Part shown: positions 43,801-58,800 of the stretch, piece by piece
How the letters are laid out: each line of letters begins with the position of its first letter
Position numbering within the stretch: position 1 is the first letter of the stretch
Origin: Salinisphaera sp. T31B1
Lineage (GTDB): Bacteria; Pseudomonadota; Gammaproteobacteria; Nevskiales; Salinisphaeraceae
Reading direction: 5' to 3'
Length of the DNA stretch: 64,000 nucleotides
Assembly: GCF_040361275.1 (NCBI RefSeq)
Contig: NZ_APNH01000005.1
Location: forward strand, 186,001 to 250,000
Translations under genes and position numbers: made by a program
Notes under the pieces: generated by a model
What the model was told of the DNA's origin: nothing
Seen by the model: only the letters and a program-made list of their open reading frames with translations
The model's database searches: none

Positions 43801-46800
43801 CCGGTGGATACCGACAGCGACGGCATCGCCGACTATCGCGATACCGACAGCGACAACGACGGCATGCTGGACATCGCCGAAGCCGGCAACCCGACCACCA
43901 CGCTCACCGGCGCCGACAGCGACGGCGACGGGCTGGACAACGCCTTCGATACGGTCAGCGGCTACGACGTCAACGACGACGAAATCGCCGGCGATGCCGG
44001 CGGTGCGGCCGGCGCCTATACGCGCTTCACGCTGCCCGACAGCGATCAGGACACCAACGCCAACGAAGCGGTGCCCAACCGGACCGGCAACGATGCCGTC
44101 GCGCGTGCCGCGGATCTCGATTTCCGTGACAACCAGCGCCCGAATGCGGCCGCGGACACGGCCACCACCAACGAAGACACCACGCTGGATCGCAACGCGG
44201 CCAACGGCCTGCTCGCCAACGACACGCGCTCGAACAACCAGGCGCTGTCGGTACGCAGCTTCACGGTCAACGGCCAGACGTTCACGGTGGACGCCACCAA
44301 CGGCGGCACCGCGGCCATCGCCGGCGTCGGCGCGCTCACGATCCGTGCCGACGGCAGCTACACCTTCGTGCCCGCCGCGAACTTCAACGGCACCGTGCCG
44401 CGTGTGACCTACACGGCGGCAGCGAGTAACGGCCAGACCACATCGACGCTCGACATCACCGTGACGCCGGTCAACGACGCGCCCGTCAACGGCGTGCCCG
44501 GCGCCCAGACCGTGGCCGAGGACGCCACGCTCACGTTCTCGGCGGCCAACGGCAATGCCCTGTCGGTTAATGATGTCGACAACGACGTGCTGACCGTCAC
44601 CCTGAGCGCCACCAACGGCGCGATCAGCCTGTCGCGGACCACGGGTCTGACGTTCACCAACGGCGACGGGACGGCCGACGCCGCGATGACGTTTTCCGGC
44701 AGCGTGGCGAACATCAACGCCGCATTGGCCGGCACCACGTTCGTGCCGAGCGCCGACTACAACGGCAGCGCCCAGCTCACGCTGACCAGCAACGACGGCG
44801 CGGCAAGCGATACCGACACCGTGGCGATCAACGTCACGCCAGTCACCGATATCGCGGCCGATACGGCCACGACCAACGAAGACAGCCCGGTCACGATCAA
44901 CGTCCTGGCCAACGACAGCTTCGAAGGCAACAACCCGCAGATCACGGCTATCAACGGCACGTCCATCACCGCCGGCAACAGCGTGGCCGTGACCAACGGC
45001 GTCGTGCGTCTGAACGCCGACAAGACGCTGACGTTCACCCCGAACGCCAACTACAACGGCGCGGCGGGCTTCAATTACACGGTCAGCTCGGGCGGTGTGA
45101 CCGAAACCGCGGCCGTCACCGTGACCGTCAATCCGGTCAACGATGCGCCGGTGAACACGGTCCCCGGCACGCAGACGGTGGCCGAGGACGCCACGCTCAC
45201 GTTCTCGGCGGCCAACGGCAATGTCTTATCGGTGACCGACGTCGACGGCGACAGCCAGACCGTGACGCTGAGCGTGACCAACGGCGTGTTCAATCTATCG
45301 CGCACGACCGGCCTGACGTTCACCAGCGGCGACGGCAGCGCCGATGCCAGCATGACCTTCCGGGGCAGTCTGGCGAATATCAACGCCGCGCTGGCCGGCG
45401 CGACGTTCGTGCCGAGCGCCGACTACAACGGCAGCGCCCAGCTCACGAGTGCGTCCGATACCGACACCGTGGCGATCAACGTCACCCCGGTCGCCGATAT
45501 CGTCGCCGACACGGCCACGACCAACGAGGACACGCCGGTCACGATCGACGCGCTGGCGAACGACAGCTTCGAAGGTGCCAATCCGACCATCACGGCCATC
45601 AACGGCACGGCGATCACCGTCGGCGGCGGTGCGGTGGCGGTGACCAACGGGTCCGTGCGGCTGCTCGCCAACGGCCAGCTGCAGTTCAGCCCGGCGGCCA
45701 ACTTCAACGGCAACGCCAGCTTCAACTACACGGTGGCCTCCGGCGGCGTTACGGAAACGGCTGCTGTCGAGGTATTGGTCAACGCGGTCGACGATGCGCC
45801 GCAAAACAACCTGCCGCCCAGTCAGGTGGTGCCGGAAGACAGCGTGATCACCTTTGCGCAGGCCAACGGCAACCCGATCACCGTTCAGGATATCGACAGC
45901 GATACGGTCACGGTCAGCCTGACGGCGAGCCAGGGGCTGGTCACGCTCAGCCGCACCACCGGCCTGAGTTTCGCCGCCGGCGACGGCGTTGCCGACGCGG
46001 CCATGACCTTCACCGGCAGCCTGGCCAACGTCAACGCAGCGCTTGAAGGCGCCCAGCTCGCGCCGTCTCCGGGCGATTATATCGGCAACGCCAGCCTCAC
46101 CGTCCGCAGCAACAGCGGCGGCGCGCAGGGCCCGAGCGATATCGATACGCTGCAGATCAGTTATACGCACGTGGCCGACATCGTCGACGACCGCGCGACC
46201 ACGGCCGAGGACACGTCCGCGATCATCGACGTGCTGGCCAACGACAGCTTCGAGAATCCGAACGCGTCCGTCAGCGCGATCAACGGCACGGCGATCACCG
46301 CCGGCGGCAGCGCAGTGACGGTGTCCAACGGCAGCGTACGTCTGCTCGCCGACGGACGGCTGCAGTTCACGCCGACACAGAACTTCAACGGCGATACGAG
46401 CTTCAATTACACGGTGGCCACGGCCAACAACACCGAAACGGCCACGGTGACGGTCGCCGTGACGCCGGTCAACGATGCGCCGGTCGTCACCGCGCCGTTG
46501 CCGGATCGCAGCGGCCAGGACGGCGATACGATCACCATCGCCACCGCCGGCGCGTTCAGCGACGTCGACGGCGATACGCTGACCTATAGCGCGGCCGGGC
46601 TGCCCGCCGGCCTGTCGATCGACGCCAATACCGGCCAGATCACCGGCAATCTGCCGTCCGATGCCTCGGTACTGGGCCCGTACGAGGTCGTGGTGACCGC
46701 GCGGGATGGCAACGGTGGCGTGGTCAGCGATACGTTTTCGATTACCAGCCGGAACGTCGCGCCGACCGCCGGTGCCGACACGGCCACGACCGGCGAGAAC

Positions 46801-49800
46801 ACGGCCTCCGTCGGCAACGTGCTGGCCAACGACATCGACGGCGGCAACGACCGCGACACGCTGACCGTCGGTCAGGTCGAGGGCGCGGCGGGCAACGTCG
46901 GACAGCCGGTCGCCGGCAGCAGCGGCGGTACGTTCACGGTGGCCGCGGACGGCAGCTACACCTTCGATCCGGGTACCGATTTCGACGATCTCGCCGCTGA
47001 CGAATCACGCACCTCGCAGATCAGCTACACGGTCAGCGACGGCCAGGGCGGGCGCGACACCACCACGCTCACCGTCACCGTGGTGGGCGCGAACGATGCG
47101 CCCATCGTCGCCACACCGCTGGACAACCAGGCCAGCAGCGACGGCGACACGGTTTCGCTGGCGACCGCGGGCAGCTTTCTTGATGTCGACGGTAACGATA
47201 CGCTGACCTATTCGGCGGCGAACCTGCCGCCCGGCCTGTCGATCGATGCGGCGACCGGCCAGATCAGCGGCCGACTCAGCCCCGATGCTTCGCAGGGCGC
47301 GCCCTATCGCGTGAGCGTTGTTGCCACCGATGGCGCCGGCAAACAGGCCGAGTCGATCTTCACCTGGGCGGTCGCCAACCCCGCGCCGGTGGCCGGCACC
47401 GACAGCGCCACGACGACCGAGAACGCCATCACCACCGGCAACGTGCTGGCTAACGATGTCGACGGCGGCGACGATACCGATACGCTCACCGTCAACCATG
47501 TCAACGGCGATCCGGCCGCTGTCGGGCTGGCGACCGCCGGCGATGCCGGTGGTGCATTCACGATCGCCGGCGACGGCAGCTACGTGTTCGACCCCGGCAC
47601 CGACTTCGATTATCTCGCGGCCGGCGAGACCGCCACCACCCGCGTGATCTACCAGGTCAGCGACGGCCAGGGCGGCACCGATACCAGCGTGCTTACACTG
47701 ACGGTCACCGGAACCAACGATGTGCCGGTGGCGCAACCGGTGCCGGATCAGGCCGGCAGCGATGGCCAGAGCGTCAATCTGCCGACGGCCGGTTATTTCA
47801 GCGACGCCGACGTCAACGACACGCCGAGCTTTGATGCCACCGGTCTGCCGCCCGGGCTGTCCATCGACCCGGCCACGGGCGTGATCACCGGCCAGTTCGC
47901 CGCTGATGCCTCGCAGCGCGGCGACAACGGGCGTTATACCGTCACCGTATCGATCGACGACGGCCAGGGCGGCACGGCAAGCACGAGCTTCGACTGGACC
48001 ATTGTCAATCTGCCGGTCAACGGTGTCGACGATGCCGCGACCACCACCGAAGATACGGCCGTGAGCCGCGATGCCGCGACCGGGGTACTCGCCAACGACC
48101 TCGATCCGGATAACGACCCGCTCACCGTGACTTCGGTGAACAATACGGCCGCCAACGTGGGCGGCGATGTCGTCGGCAGCAACGGCGGCACGTTTAATCT
48201 GAACGCCGACGGCTCGTACGACTTCGACCCGGGCGCGGATTTCCAGTATCTGTCCGCGGGCGAGAGCGCGACGACGTCGGTGATCTATCAAGTCAGCGAC
48301 GGACAGGGCGGGCTCGACACGGCGCGCCTGACCGTCACCGTGACCGGCATCAACGACGCGCCGCAGGTGGACAGCCCGTTGCAGGATCTTGCCAACGGCG
48401 ACGGCGAGACCGTATCCGTACCCACTGCCGGTGCGTTCACCGATGTCGACGCCAACGACAACCTGAGCTTTTCCGTCGACCAGCTGCCGCCGGGCCTGAC
48501 GCTCGATCCTGCAACGGGCGTGATATCGGGTACGCTCTCCGCGGATGCCTCGCAGGGCGGGGCCGACGGCGTGTATACGATCACCGTCACCGCGGACGAC
48601 GGCAACGGTGGTACGGCGACGAGCACGTTCGACTGGGCGGTGACCAACCGGCCGCCGATCGCCAACGACGACGGCGCCGCGACCACCGAAAACGCGGCCG
48701 CGATCAGCGGCAACGTGATTGCCAACGACACCGACGGCGGCGCCGACAGCGATACGCTGACCGTCGCGCAGGTGAATGCCGCGGCCGGCAACGTCAGCGC
48801 AGCGGTCGGCGGCAGCAACGGCGGTGTGTTCATCGTCAACGCCGACGGCAGCTACAGCTTCAGCGGCAACGGCGATTTCGACCGTCTCGCCGAAGGCCAG
48901 ACGGCAACGACCTCGGTGACCTATCAGGTCAGCGACGGTCAGGGCGGCACTGACACCGCCACGCTCACCGTCACCGTCACCGGCACCAACGACGCCCCGA
49001 TCGTGCGCACGCCGCTGGGCGATCTCGCCGCCAACGACGGCGACAGCGTATCCGTGCCGACCGCCGGTGCCTTCCGCGACCCGGATACCAACGATACGCT
49101 CACCTACAGTGCGACCGGCCTGCCGCCCGGGCTGAGCCTGAACACGCAGACCGGCGTCATCTCGGGCATCATCGACCGATCGGCGTCCCAGAACGCTGGC
49201 GGCCAGTACAACGTCGTCGTCACCGCCAGCGATGGCCGCGGCGGCAGCGTCAGCGACACGTTCGCCTGGAACATCGCCAACCGCCGTCCCGTGGCGGGCG
49301 ACGATACCGCCAGCACCGGCGAGAACACGCCGGCCAGCGGTAACGTGCTCGGCAACGATCGCGACGGGGCCAACGATACCGATCCGCTCGTGGTCGATCA
49401 GGTGGACGGTCGGGCCGGCGGTGTCGGCAACGCGGTAGCCGGCGGCAACGGTGGTGCGTTCACGATCAACGCCGACGGCAGCTACACCTTCGAGCCCGGC
49501 ACCGATTTCGACGATCTCGGCGACGGTGAAACGCGCATGACGTCGGTGACTTATCAGGTCAGCGACGGCCAGGGCGGTACCGACACGGCGCGCCTTGTCG
49601 TCACCGTCACGGGCACCAACGATGCGCCCGTGGTCGTGGGCGGCGGGCTGGCCGACCTGAGCAGCAACAATTCGGAAGTCGTTTCGGTGCCGACCGTGGG
49701 CGCCTTCAACGATGTCGATGCCAACGATACGCTGACCTACAGCGCCACGGGTCTGCCCGAGGGGCTGACCATCGATCCGGCGACCGGCATCATCAGCGGC

Positions 49801-52800
49801 ATGGTCGACCCGAACGCCGCGGGTGGCGGGCCGAACAACGACGGCGTGTATACGGTGACCGTCACCGCCAGCGACGGCACCGCTCAGGTGCAGAGTCGCT
49901 TCGACTGGACGATCAACAACCAGCCGGTCGTGGCCACCGACGATATCAACCAGACCGGCGAGAACCAGCCGCTGGCAGTCGATGCCGCCAACGGCGTGAC
50001 CGCCAACGATATCGACGCCGACGGCGGCGGTATCGAGGTGATCGGCGTGGCGGGCGCCATGGCGAATGTCGGCAACGAGATCGCCGGTGGCAATGGTGGC
50101 GTGTTCGTCATCAACGAAGACGGCAGCTACAGCTTCGACCCGGGTGCCGACTTCGATTATCTGTCGGCCGGCGACCAGGCCAGCACCTCGGTGACCTACC
50201 AGATCGCCGACGAACAGGGCGCTTCGGATACCGCGCGCCTGACCGTGACCGTGACCGGCGCCAACGATGCGCCCACCGTGGTGCGCGCGCTGCAGCCGCT
50301 GGCCAGCGGTGACGGCGATACCGTGACCGTGCCCACGGCCGGCAGCTTCGTCGACGTCGACCGCAACGACACGCTGACCTTCAGTGCGAGCAACCTGCCG
50401 CCCGGGTTGTCCGTCGACTCCGCGACCGGGGTGATCAGCGGGCGTATCGATGCTGCCGCTTCCGCCGGCGGCCCCGACGGCGATGGCCGCTACAGCGTGG
50501 TCGTGAGTGTGAACGACGGCACTGCCAGCGTGGACACGGCCTTCACCTGGACGGTGACCAACCGGGTACCGGTCGCGGTCAACGACACCGCGGCCGTGAC
50601 TGTGGGCGACACCGCCAGCGGTAACGTCATCGCCGGTGCGGCCGACGGTACGGGCGCCGATCGCGACGGCGGCAACGATACCGATCCCCTGACCGTGTCG
50701 AGCGTCAACGGCTTGGCCGTCGACATTGGTACGGCCACCGCCGGCGACAACGGCGGGACGTTCACGATCGCCGCCGACGGCAGCTACGTATTCGATCCGG
50801 GCACGGGCTTCGACGGACTCGCCGCCGGCGAGCAGGCGACCACCAGCGTCGTCTACCAGATCAGCGACGGCCAGGGCGGCACCGACGAGGCCCGACTGAC
50901 CGTCACCGTCACCGGCGTCAACGACCCGCCGACGGTGGTCGGCGACGGGCTGGTCGACCAGTCCAACAACGACGGCGAGGCCGTGTCCATTCCCACGGCC
51001 GCGGCGTTCGACGACGTGGACGACAACGACACGCTCACTTTCAGCGCGGACGACGGCGCGGGCGGCAGTACGCTGCCGCCGGGCCTGTCGATCGATGCCG
51101 CGACCGGCCGCATCACCGGCTCGCTCACCGCCGACGCCTCCCAGGGCGGGCCGAACGCCGATGGCGTGTATACGGTCACCATCACCGCCACCGACGCGGC
51201 GGGCACGGCCGTCAGCACCGCATTCACCTGGTCGGTGGCCAACGTCGCGCCGAACGCGGTCGACGATAGTGCGGCGGTAACCGAAAACCAGTCGGCCAGT
51301 GGCAACGTGCTCGTCGGGCCCGGCGCGGATCGCGACGGCGGCCCCGATACCGATCCGCTGACCGTCGTCGATGTCGACGGCAGCGCCGTGGCACCCGGCC
51401 AGCCGGCCACGGTCCCCGGCGATCTGGGCGGTACGTTCACGCTCGATGCCGACGGCGACTATACGTTCGCGCCCGGCACCGACTTCGACGGCCTGGCGGC
51501 CGGCGAGACCGCGGTCACCGGCGTGACCTACCGGATCAGCGACGGTCAAGGCGGTTTCGACAGCGCGCGCCTGACGGTCACCGTCACCGGCACCAACGAT
51601 GCCCCGACGGTCGACAGCCCGCTGCCGGACCTCGCGGCCAACGACGGCGACGCCGTCAATATCGCCACCGCCGATGCCTTCGCCGACCTCGACAGCAACG
51701 ATGCGCTGACCTACAGCGCGACGGGTCTGCCCGACGGGGTGACCATCGACAGCGCGACCGGGCAGATCTCGGGCCGTCTGAGCCCGGACGCCTCCCAGGG
51801 TGGTGACAACGGCAGCTACAGCGTGATCGTGACCGTACGTGATTCCGCCGGAGCGACGGTCAGCGACACCTTCAGCTGGACCATCGCGAACCCCGCGCCG
51901 ATCGCGGCGCTCGACACGGCGAGCACGACCGAGAACACCGCCATCGATCGTGCCGCGGCCAACGGCGTGCTGGCCAACGACACCGACGGCAACCGCGACA
52001 CCGATACCCTGACCGTGTCGAGCGTTGGCGGCGCGGCCGCCAACGTCGGCCAGGGCATCACCGGATCCGGAGGCGGCCAATTCACGATCAATCCCGACGG
52101 AAGCTACCGTTTCGATCCCGGCAACGCCTTCGATGACCTGGCCGTGGGCGAAAGCCGCGAGACCGCGGTGACCTACCAGATCAGCGACGGCCAGGGCGGT
52201 ACCGCGATGTCGCGGCTGGTCGTGACCGTCACCGGCGGCAACGATGCGCCCGTCGTGGTCACGCCGCTGCCCGATCTGTCCGATCGTGACGGCGATGCCG
52301 TATCGATTTCGGTGGCCGATGTCTTCAGCGATGCCGACGCGAGCGACCGACTCACCTACAGCGCGCTCGACGCCAACGACAACAACACGCTGCCGCCCGG
52401 CCTGACCCTGGATCCGGACACCGGACGGATCAGCGGCACCATCAGCGCGGATGCGTCACTCGGCGGGCCCTATACCGTGACCGTGTCCGCGACCGATCCT
52501 TCCGGCGCCCAGGTCAGCACCGTATTCACCTGGCGCGTGGCCAATCCGGCGCCGGTCGCGGCCCCCGACACCGCCGCGACCGACGAGAACACGCCGGTAT
52601 CGGCCGACGCGATCGCCGGCGTGCTCGCCAACGATGTCGACGGCGGCAACGATCGCGACACGCTGACCGTCTCGCAGGTCGAGGGCAGCGATGCCAATGT
52701 CGGCGTCGCCGTGGCCGGCAGCAATGGCGGTTCGTTCACACTCCAGGCCGACGGCAGCTATACCTTCGAGCCCGGCGCGGACTTCGACGATCTGGCCGTC

Positions 52801-55800
52801 GACGAGACCCGTACCACCCAGATTGCCTATCAGGTCAGCGACGGACAGGGCGGTTTCGATATCAGCACCCTGACCGTCACGGTCACCGGCACCAACGATG
52901 CGCCCACGGTCGCGACACCGACGCCGGACCAGAGCGCGCGCGACGGCGACACGGTCAGCATCGACGCGGCGGCGGCGTTCGCCGATCGCGACGCTGCTGA
53001 TCAGCTGACCTACAGCGCACAAGGGCTGCCGAATGGCCTGACGATCGACCCGGATACGGGCCTGATCACCGGCATGCTCGGCCCGGACGCCTCGCAAAAC
53101 GGCCCGTTCAGTGTGACGGTCACCGCCGACGACGGCAACGGCGGCACGGTCAGCGATTCGTTCCAGTTGGCCGTGGCGAACGTGGCCCCTGTGGCCACCG
53201 CCGACAACGCCGAAACCGCCGAGAACGACCCGGTCACCGGCAACGCGCTGGCCAACGACACCGACGGCGGCGACGACACCGACATGCTCGTGGTGTCCCA
53301 GGTCGCCGGCGATGCCGACAGCGTGGGCCAGCCGACGGCCGGCAACAACGGCGGTCTGTTCACGGTGGCGGCGAACGGCGACTACCGTTTCGATCCCGGG
53401 ACCGATTTCGACGATCTGGCCGTTGGCGAGAGCCGGACGACCACCGTCAGCTATCAGGTCAGCGACGGCCAGGGTGGCACCGCGACCGCGTCGATCACCG
53501 TGCTCGTGATGGGGGCCAACGATGCACCGACGGTGGCACAGGGTACGCCCGACCAGACCGCGCGCGACGGCGACACGCTGTCGATCGCTGCCGGTGCCGC
53601 CTTCGCCGACGCCGATGTCAGCGACACGCTCCGCTATACCGCCGATGGTCTGCCGGCCGGGCTTTCGATCGACCCCGATACCGGGCTGATCAGCGGCACG
53701 CTGGGTCCGAACGCGTCGCAGAACGGCCCGTTCTCCGTGACAGTCACTGCCGACGACGGCAACGGCGGCCTGGTGACCGATACGTTCACGATCACGGCAG
53801 CCAACGTGGTACCGGTGGCCGGCGACGATGCTGCCAGTACCACCGAACGCGACCCGGTCACCGGCAATGTGCTGGCCAACGACCGCGACGGCAGTGCCGA
53901 TACCGATCTCCTGACCGTGTCCGCGGTCGGCGGCGATGCCGCCGGTGTGGGCATCTCGGTCGCCGGCAGCAACGGCGGCACGTTCACCGTCGATGCCAAC
54001 GGCAACTACCGCTTTGACCCCGGCGTCGATTTCGCCGATCTCGGCAATGGCCAGACACGCGATTCCCTGGTCATCTATCAGGTCAGTGACGGCCAGGGGG
54101 GTACCGCCACGGCCACACTCACCGTGACCGTCACCGGCGGCAACGACGCGCCGGTGGTCACCGGCCCGATGCCGGACCAGACGGCACGCGACGGCGATAC
54201 GGTCTCGATCGCCGCGGGCAATGCATTCTCGGACGCCGAGGGCGACGATCTGTCCTATAGCGCCGACGGCCTGCCGGCCGGTTTGTCGATCGACCCCGAC
54301 ACCGGCCTGATCACCGGCATGCTCGGCCCCGACGCCTCGGCCAACGGCCCGTTCGAGATCACGGTCACCGCCGATGACGGCAACGGCGGCACGGTCAGCG
54401 ATACGTTCATTCTGAACGCGACCAACGTGGCGCCCGCTGCGATGGCCGACAGTGCGAGCACGAGCGAGAACACCCCGGCCACCGGCAACGTGCTGGCCAA
54501 CGACGTCGACGGTGGCAACGACCGCGATACGCTGGTCGTTTCTCAGGTCGGCGGCGACGGCGCGGCCGTCGGCACGCCCGTTGCGGGGCGTAACGGCGGG
54601 GCATTTACGGTCAACGCCGACGGCAGCTACACGTTCGAACCGGGCGTCGATTTCGAGGATCTCGCTGTCGGCGAAAGCCGCAGCACGTCGGTCGATTACC
54701 AGGTCAGCGACGGCCAGGGCGGGTTCGATACCGCCACGTTGACGGTCACCGTCGACGGCCGCAACGATGCGCCGACCGTCGTCCAGGCCACGCCCGACCA
54801 GAGCGCGCGCGACGGCGATACGTTGTCGATCGCCGCGGGCGCTGCCTTTGCCGACGCCGATGCCAGCGACCGACTGGTGTTCAGTGCCACCGGTCTGCCG
54901 GACGGGCTGTCGATCGATGCCGGCACGGGCCGGATCACCGGCACGCTGGGTTCCGACGCCTCTGCCAACGGGCCGTTCAGCGTGACCGTGACCGCCGACG
55001 ACGGCAACGGGGGCACGACCAGCGATACGTTCGTCATCTTGGCGACCAACGTCGCGCCCGTGGCCCGGGCCGATACCAACACCACCGAGGAGAACAGTCC
55101 GGCATTCGGGTCGGTGCTCGCCAACGATACCGACGGCGGCAACGACGGCGATACGCTGGTCGTGGCCCAGGTTGACGGCGACGCGGCCAACGTGGGCCAG
55201 GCGGTGGCCGGCGGCAACGGCGGCACGTTCACGATCAACGCCGACGGCAGCTATCTGTTCCAGCCCGGTACCGATTTCGACGATCTGGGGGCGGGGGATA
55301 CCCGCACCACAACGATCGCGTATCAGGTCAGCGACGGGCAGGGCGGCACCGATACCCAGACCGTGACCGTCACGGTCACCGGTACCAATGATGCGCCTGC
55401 GGTGGTCGATCCGACGCCCGATCAGAACCTGGCCGACGGGGATGCCGTCTCGATCGCCGCGGGCGATGCCTTCATCGACGTCGAGGGCGACGCACTGGCC
55501 TTCACCGCCGATGGTCTGCCCGCCGGGCTGACCATCGATCCGGATACGGGCCGGATCACCGGCACGCTCGATGCCAACGCATCGATCAATGGCCCATTCG
55601 CGATCACCGTCACCGCGACCGACGATGACGGCGCCGCCGTCAGCCAGCGGTTCACGATCACGGCGACCAACGTGGCGCCCGTGGCCGCCGCCGACACGGC
55701 AACGACCGATGAAAACACGCCGGCGACCGGCAACGTGCTCGCCAACGACATCGACGGCGGCAACGACCGCGACGCCCTCACCGTCAGCGAGGTCGGCGGC

Positions 55801-58800
55801 GATGCCGCCAACGTCGGCCGACCGACGGCCGGCAGCAACGGCGGGTCGTTCACCATCGGCGCGAGCGGCGGCTACAGCTTCGACCCGGGCACCGACTTCG
55901 ATGATCTGAATGCCGGCGAAAGCCGCACGACGACGATCCGCTACCAGGTCAGCGACGGCCAGGGCGGTTTCGATACCGAGACCGTGGCCGTCACGGTCAC
56001 CGGGGTCAACGACGCACCGGTGGTCGCACAACCCACCGCCCCGCAGCGCGCCAGCGACGGCGACGCGGTGGCGATCGCCGCCGGCAGCGCGTTCGCCGAC
56101 GCCGACAACGGCGAGCTGAGCTATACCGCGACCGGCCTGCCGGACGGCTTGACGATCGATCCCGATACGGGGCTTATCACGGGTACGCTCGGTGCGAATG
56201 CCTCGCAGGATGGCCCGTACATCATCACGGTCACGGCCGACGACGGCCAGGGCGGTACGGTCGAAAACCGCTTCACGTTGACCGCCGACAACATGGCCCC
56301 GGTGGCTGCGGCCGATTCCGCCGATGCGACCGAAAACACACCGACCACGGGCAACGTGCTGACCAACGACCGCGACGGCGGCAACGATAGCGACACGCTG
56401 ACGGTGTCCCAGGTCGGCGGCGCCGGCGCCAACGTCGGGCAAGCGACGGCCGGCAGCAACGGCGGCACGTTCACGATCGCCGCCGACGGCAGCTACACGT
56501 TCGATCCCGGCGCCGACTTCGACGATCTCGGCGCGGGCCAGACCCGTACCAGCACGATCAGCTACCAGGTCAGCGACGGCCAGGGCGGTGTCGACACCCA
56601 GACCGTGACGGTCACCGTGACCGGTGCCAACGACGCGCCGACCGTAGTCCGGCCGACGCCCGACCAGACGGCAAACGATGGCGATACGGTCTCGATTGCC
56701 GCCGGGGACGCCTTTACCGACGCCGAAGGCGACACGCTCACCTATTCTGCAGCGGGTCTGCCGGCCGGCTTGTCGATCGACCCGGATACGGGTCTGATCA
56801 CCGGCACGCTCGGCGCGGATGCCTCTGCCAACGGCCCGTACACCGTCACGGTCACCGCGAGCGACGGCAACGGCGGCACGGTCACCAACCAGTTCACCCT
56901 GACGCCCGCGAACGTCGCCCCGACGGCTAGCCCGGACACCGCCACCACCGGCGAGAACACGCCGGCGACCGGCAACGTGCTCGCCAACGATCGCGACGGT
57001 GGTAACGACAGCGACGATCTCACCGTCAGCCAGGTTGGTGGTAATGCGGCCAACGTCGGGCAACCGACCGCGGGCCGCAACGGCGGCACGTTCACGATCG
57101 ACGCCGACGGCAGCTACACATTCGACCCGGGCGCCGACTTCGACGACCTGGGCGAAGGCCAGAGCCGTACCACCACGATCAGCTATCAGGTCAGCGATGG
57201 CCAGGGCGGCTTCGATACCGAAACCGTGACCGTGACCGTGACCGGCGCCAACGATGCGCCCATGGTCGCGCGTCCGACGCCGGATCAGACCGCACGCGAC
57301 GGCGATCCAGTGTCCATCGCGGCGGGCGAAGCCTTCAGGGATCCCGAGGGCGACACGCTGACCTTCACGGCCGACAATCTGCCCGAAGGCCTGCGCATCG
57401 ATGCGGATACCGGCCTGATCAGCGGCACGCTCACCGCGGCCGCCTCGGCCAACGGACCGTATACCATCAGGGTCACGGCCGACGACGGCAATGGCGGCCA
57501 GGCGACCAGCACCTTCGAACTGACGCCGGCCAACCAGCCGCCGCTGGCCGCGCCCGACCGCGTGACCACCGGCGAAAACACGCCGGCGACCGGCAACGTG
57601 CTGGCCAACGACATCGACGGCGGCAACGACAGCGATCCGCTGACCGTCTCGCAGGTCGGCGGCAACGCGGCCGCCGTCGGTACGCCCACACGGGGCAGCA
57701 ATGGCGGTTCGTTCACCGTCAACGCTAACGGCAGCTACACCTTCGAACCGGGTGCGGACTTCGACGATCTGCCGGTCGGCCAGGCCCGTACCACCACGAT
57801 CAGCTATCAGGTGAGCGACGGACAGGGCGGCTTCGATACCGCGACGCTCACGGTCACGGTCACGGGCGCCAACGATGCGCCGGTCGTCAGCGACACGCCG
57901 CTGGCCGATCGCGCCGGGCGCGACAGCCAGGATGTGGTTGTCGGTACGGCCGGGGGCTTTACCGACGTCGACCGCGATACGTTGACCTACAGCGCGACCA
58001 ACCTGCCGCCGGGGCTGTCGATCGACCCCGATACCGGCGTGATCAGCGGTCGCCTGACGCCCAGTGCCTCACAGGGCGGCGACGGTGGTATCTACCGCGT
58101 CGTGATCACGGCCAACGATGGCCAGGGTGGCACGGTCAGCCAGGCCTTCGACTGGTCGATCAGCAACGATCCGCCGATCGCCAACGACGATCTGGCGTCG
58201 ACTACGCAGGGTCGGTCGATTACGGTTTCCGCGGCCAGCGGTAACGGCGTGCTCGCCAACGACAGCGATCCGGACGGCGACGGCATCACGCTGATCGCCG
58301 TCGACGGGGCGGCCGGCAATATCGGCCGTGCGGTAGCCGGCGATAAGGGCGGCCTGTTCACGATCGGGCCCGACGGCAGTTATACCTTTGACCCGAACGG
58401 TGACTTTGCCGGCTTGCGCGAAGGCCAGAGCGCGACGACCACCGTCACCTATCGAATCGACGACGACAATGGCGGTACCGCGCTCGGTCGGCTGGTAGTC
58501 GTGGTCAACGGCGCCAACGACGCGCCCACCGTCGCCCGGCCGACCCCGGACCAGACGGCCAACGACGGCGACCGCGTGGTGATTCGGGCCGGCGAGGCGT
58601 TCGCCGACGCGGACCGCGATACGCTCACCTATACGGCCGCCGGACTGCCCCCGGGGCTGTCGATCGATCCGCGTACCGGGCTGATCACGGGCCGGCTCGG
58701 TCCGGACGCCTCCGCGAACGGCCCGTACACGGTCACCATTACCGCCAATGACGGCAACGGCGGCACGGTGACCGACCGCTTTGCGCTCACGCCCGCCAAT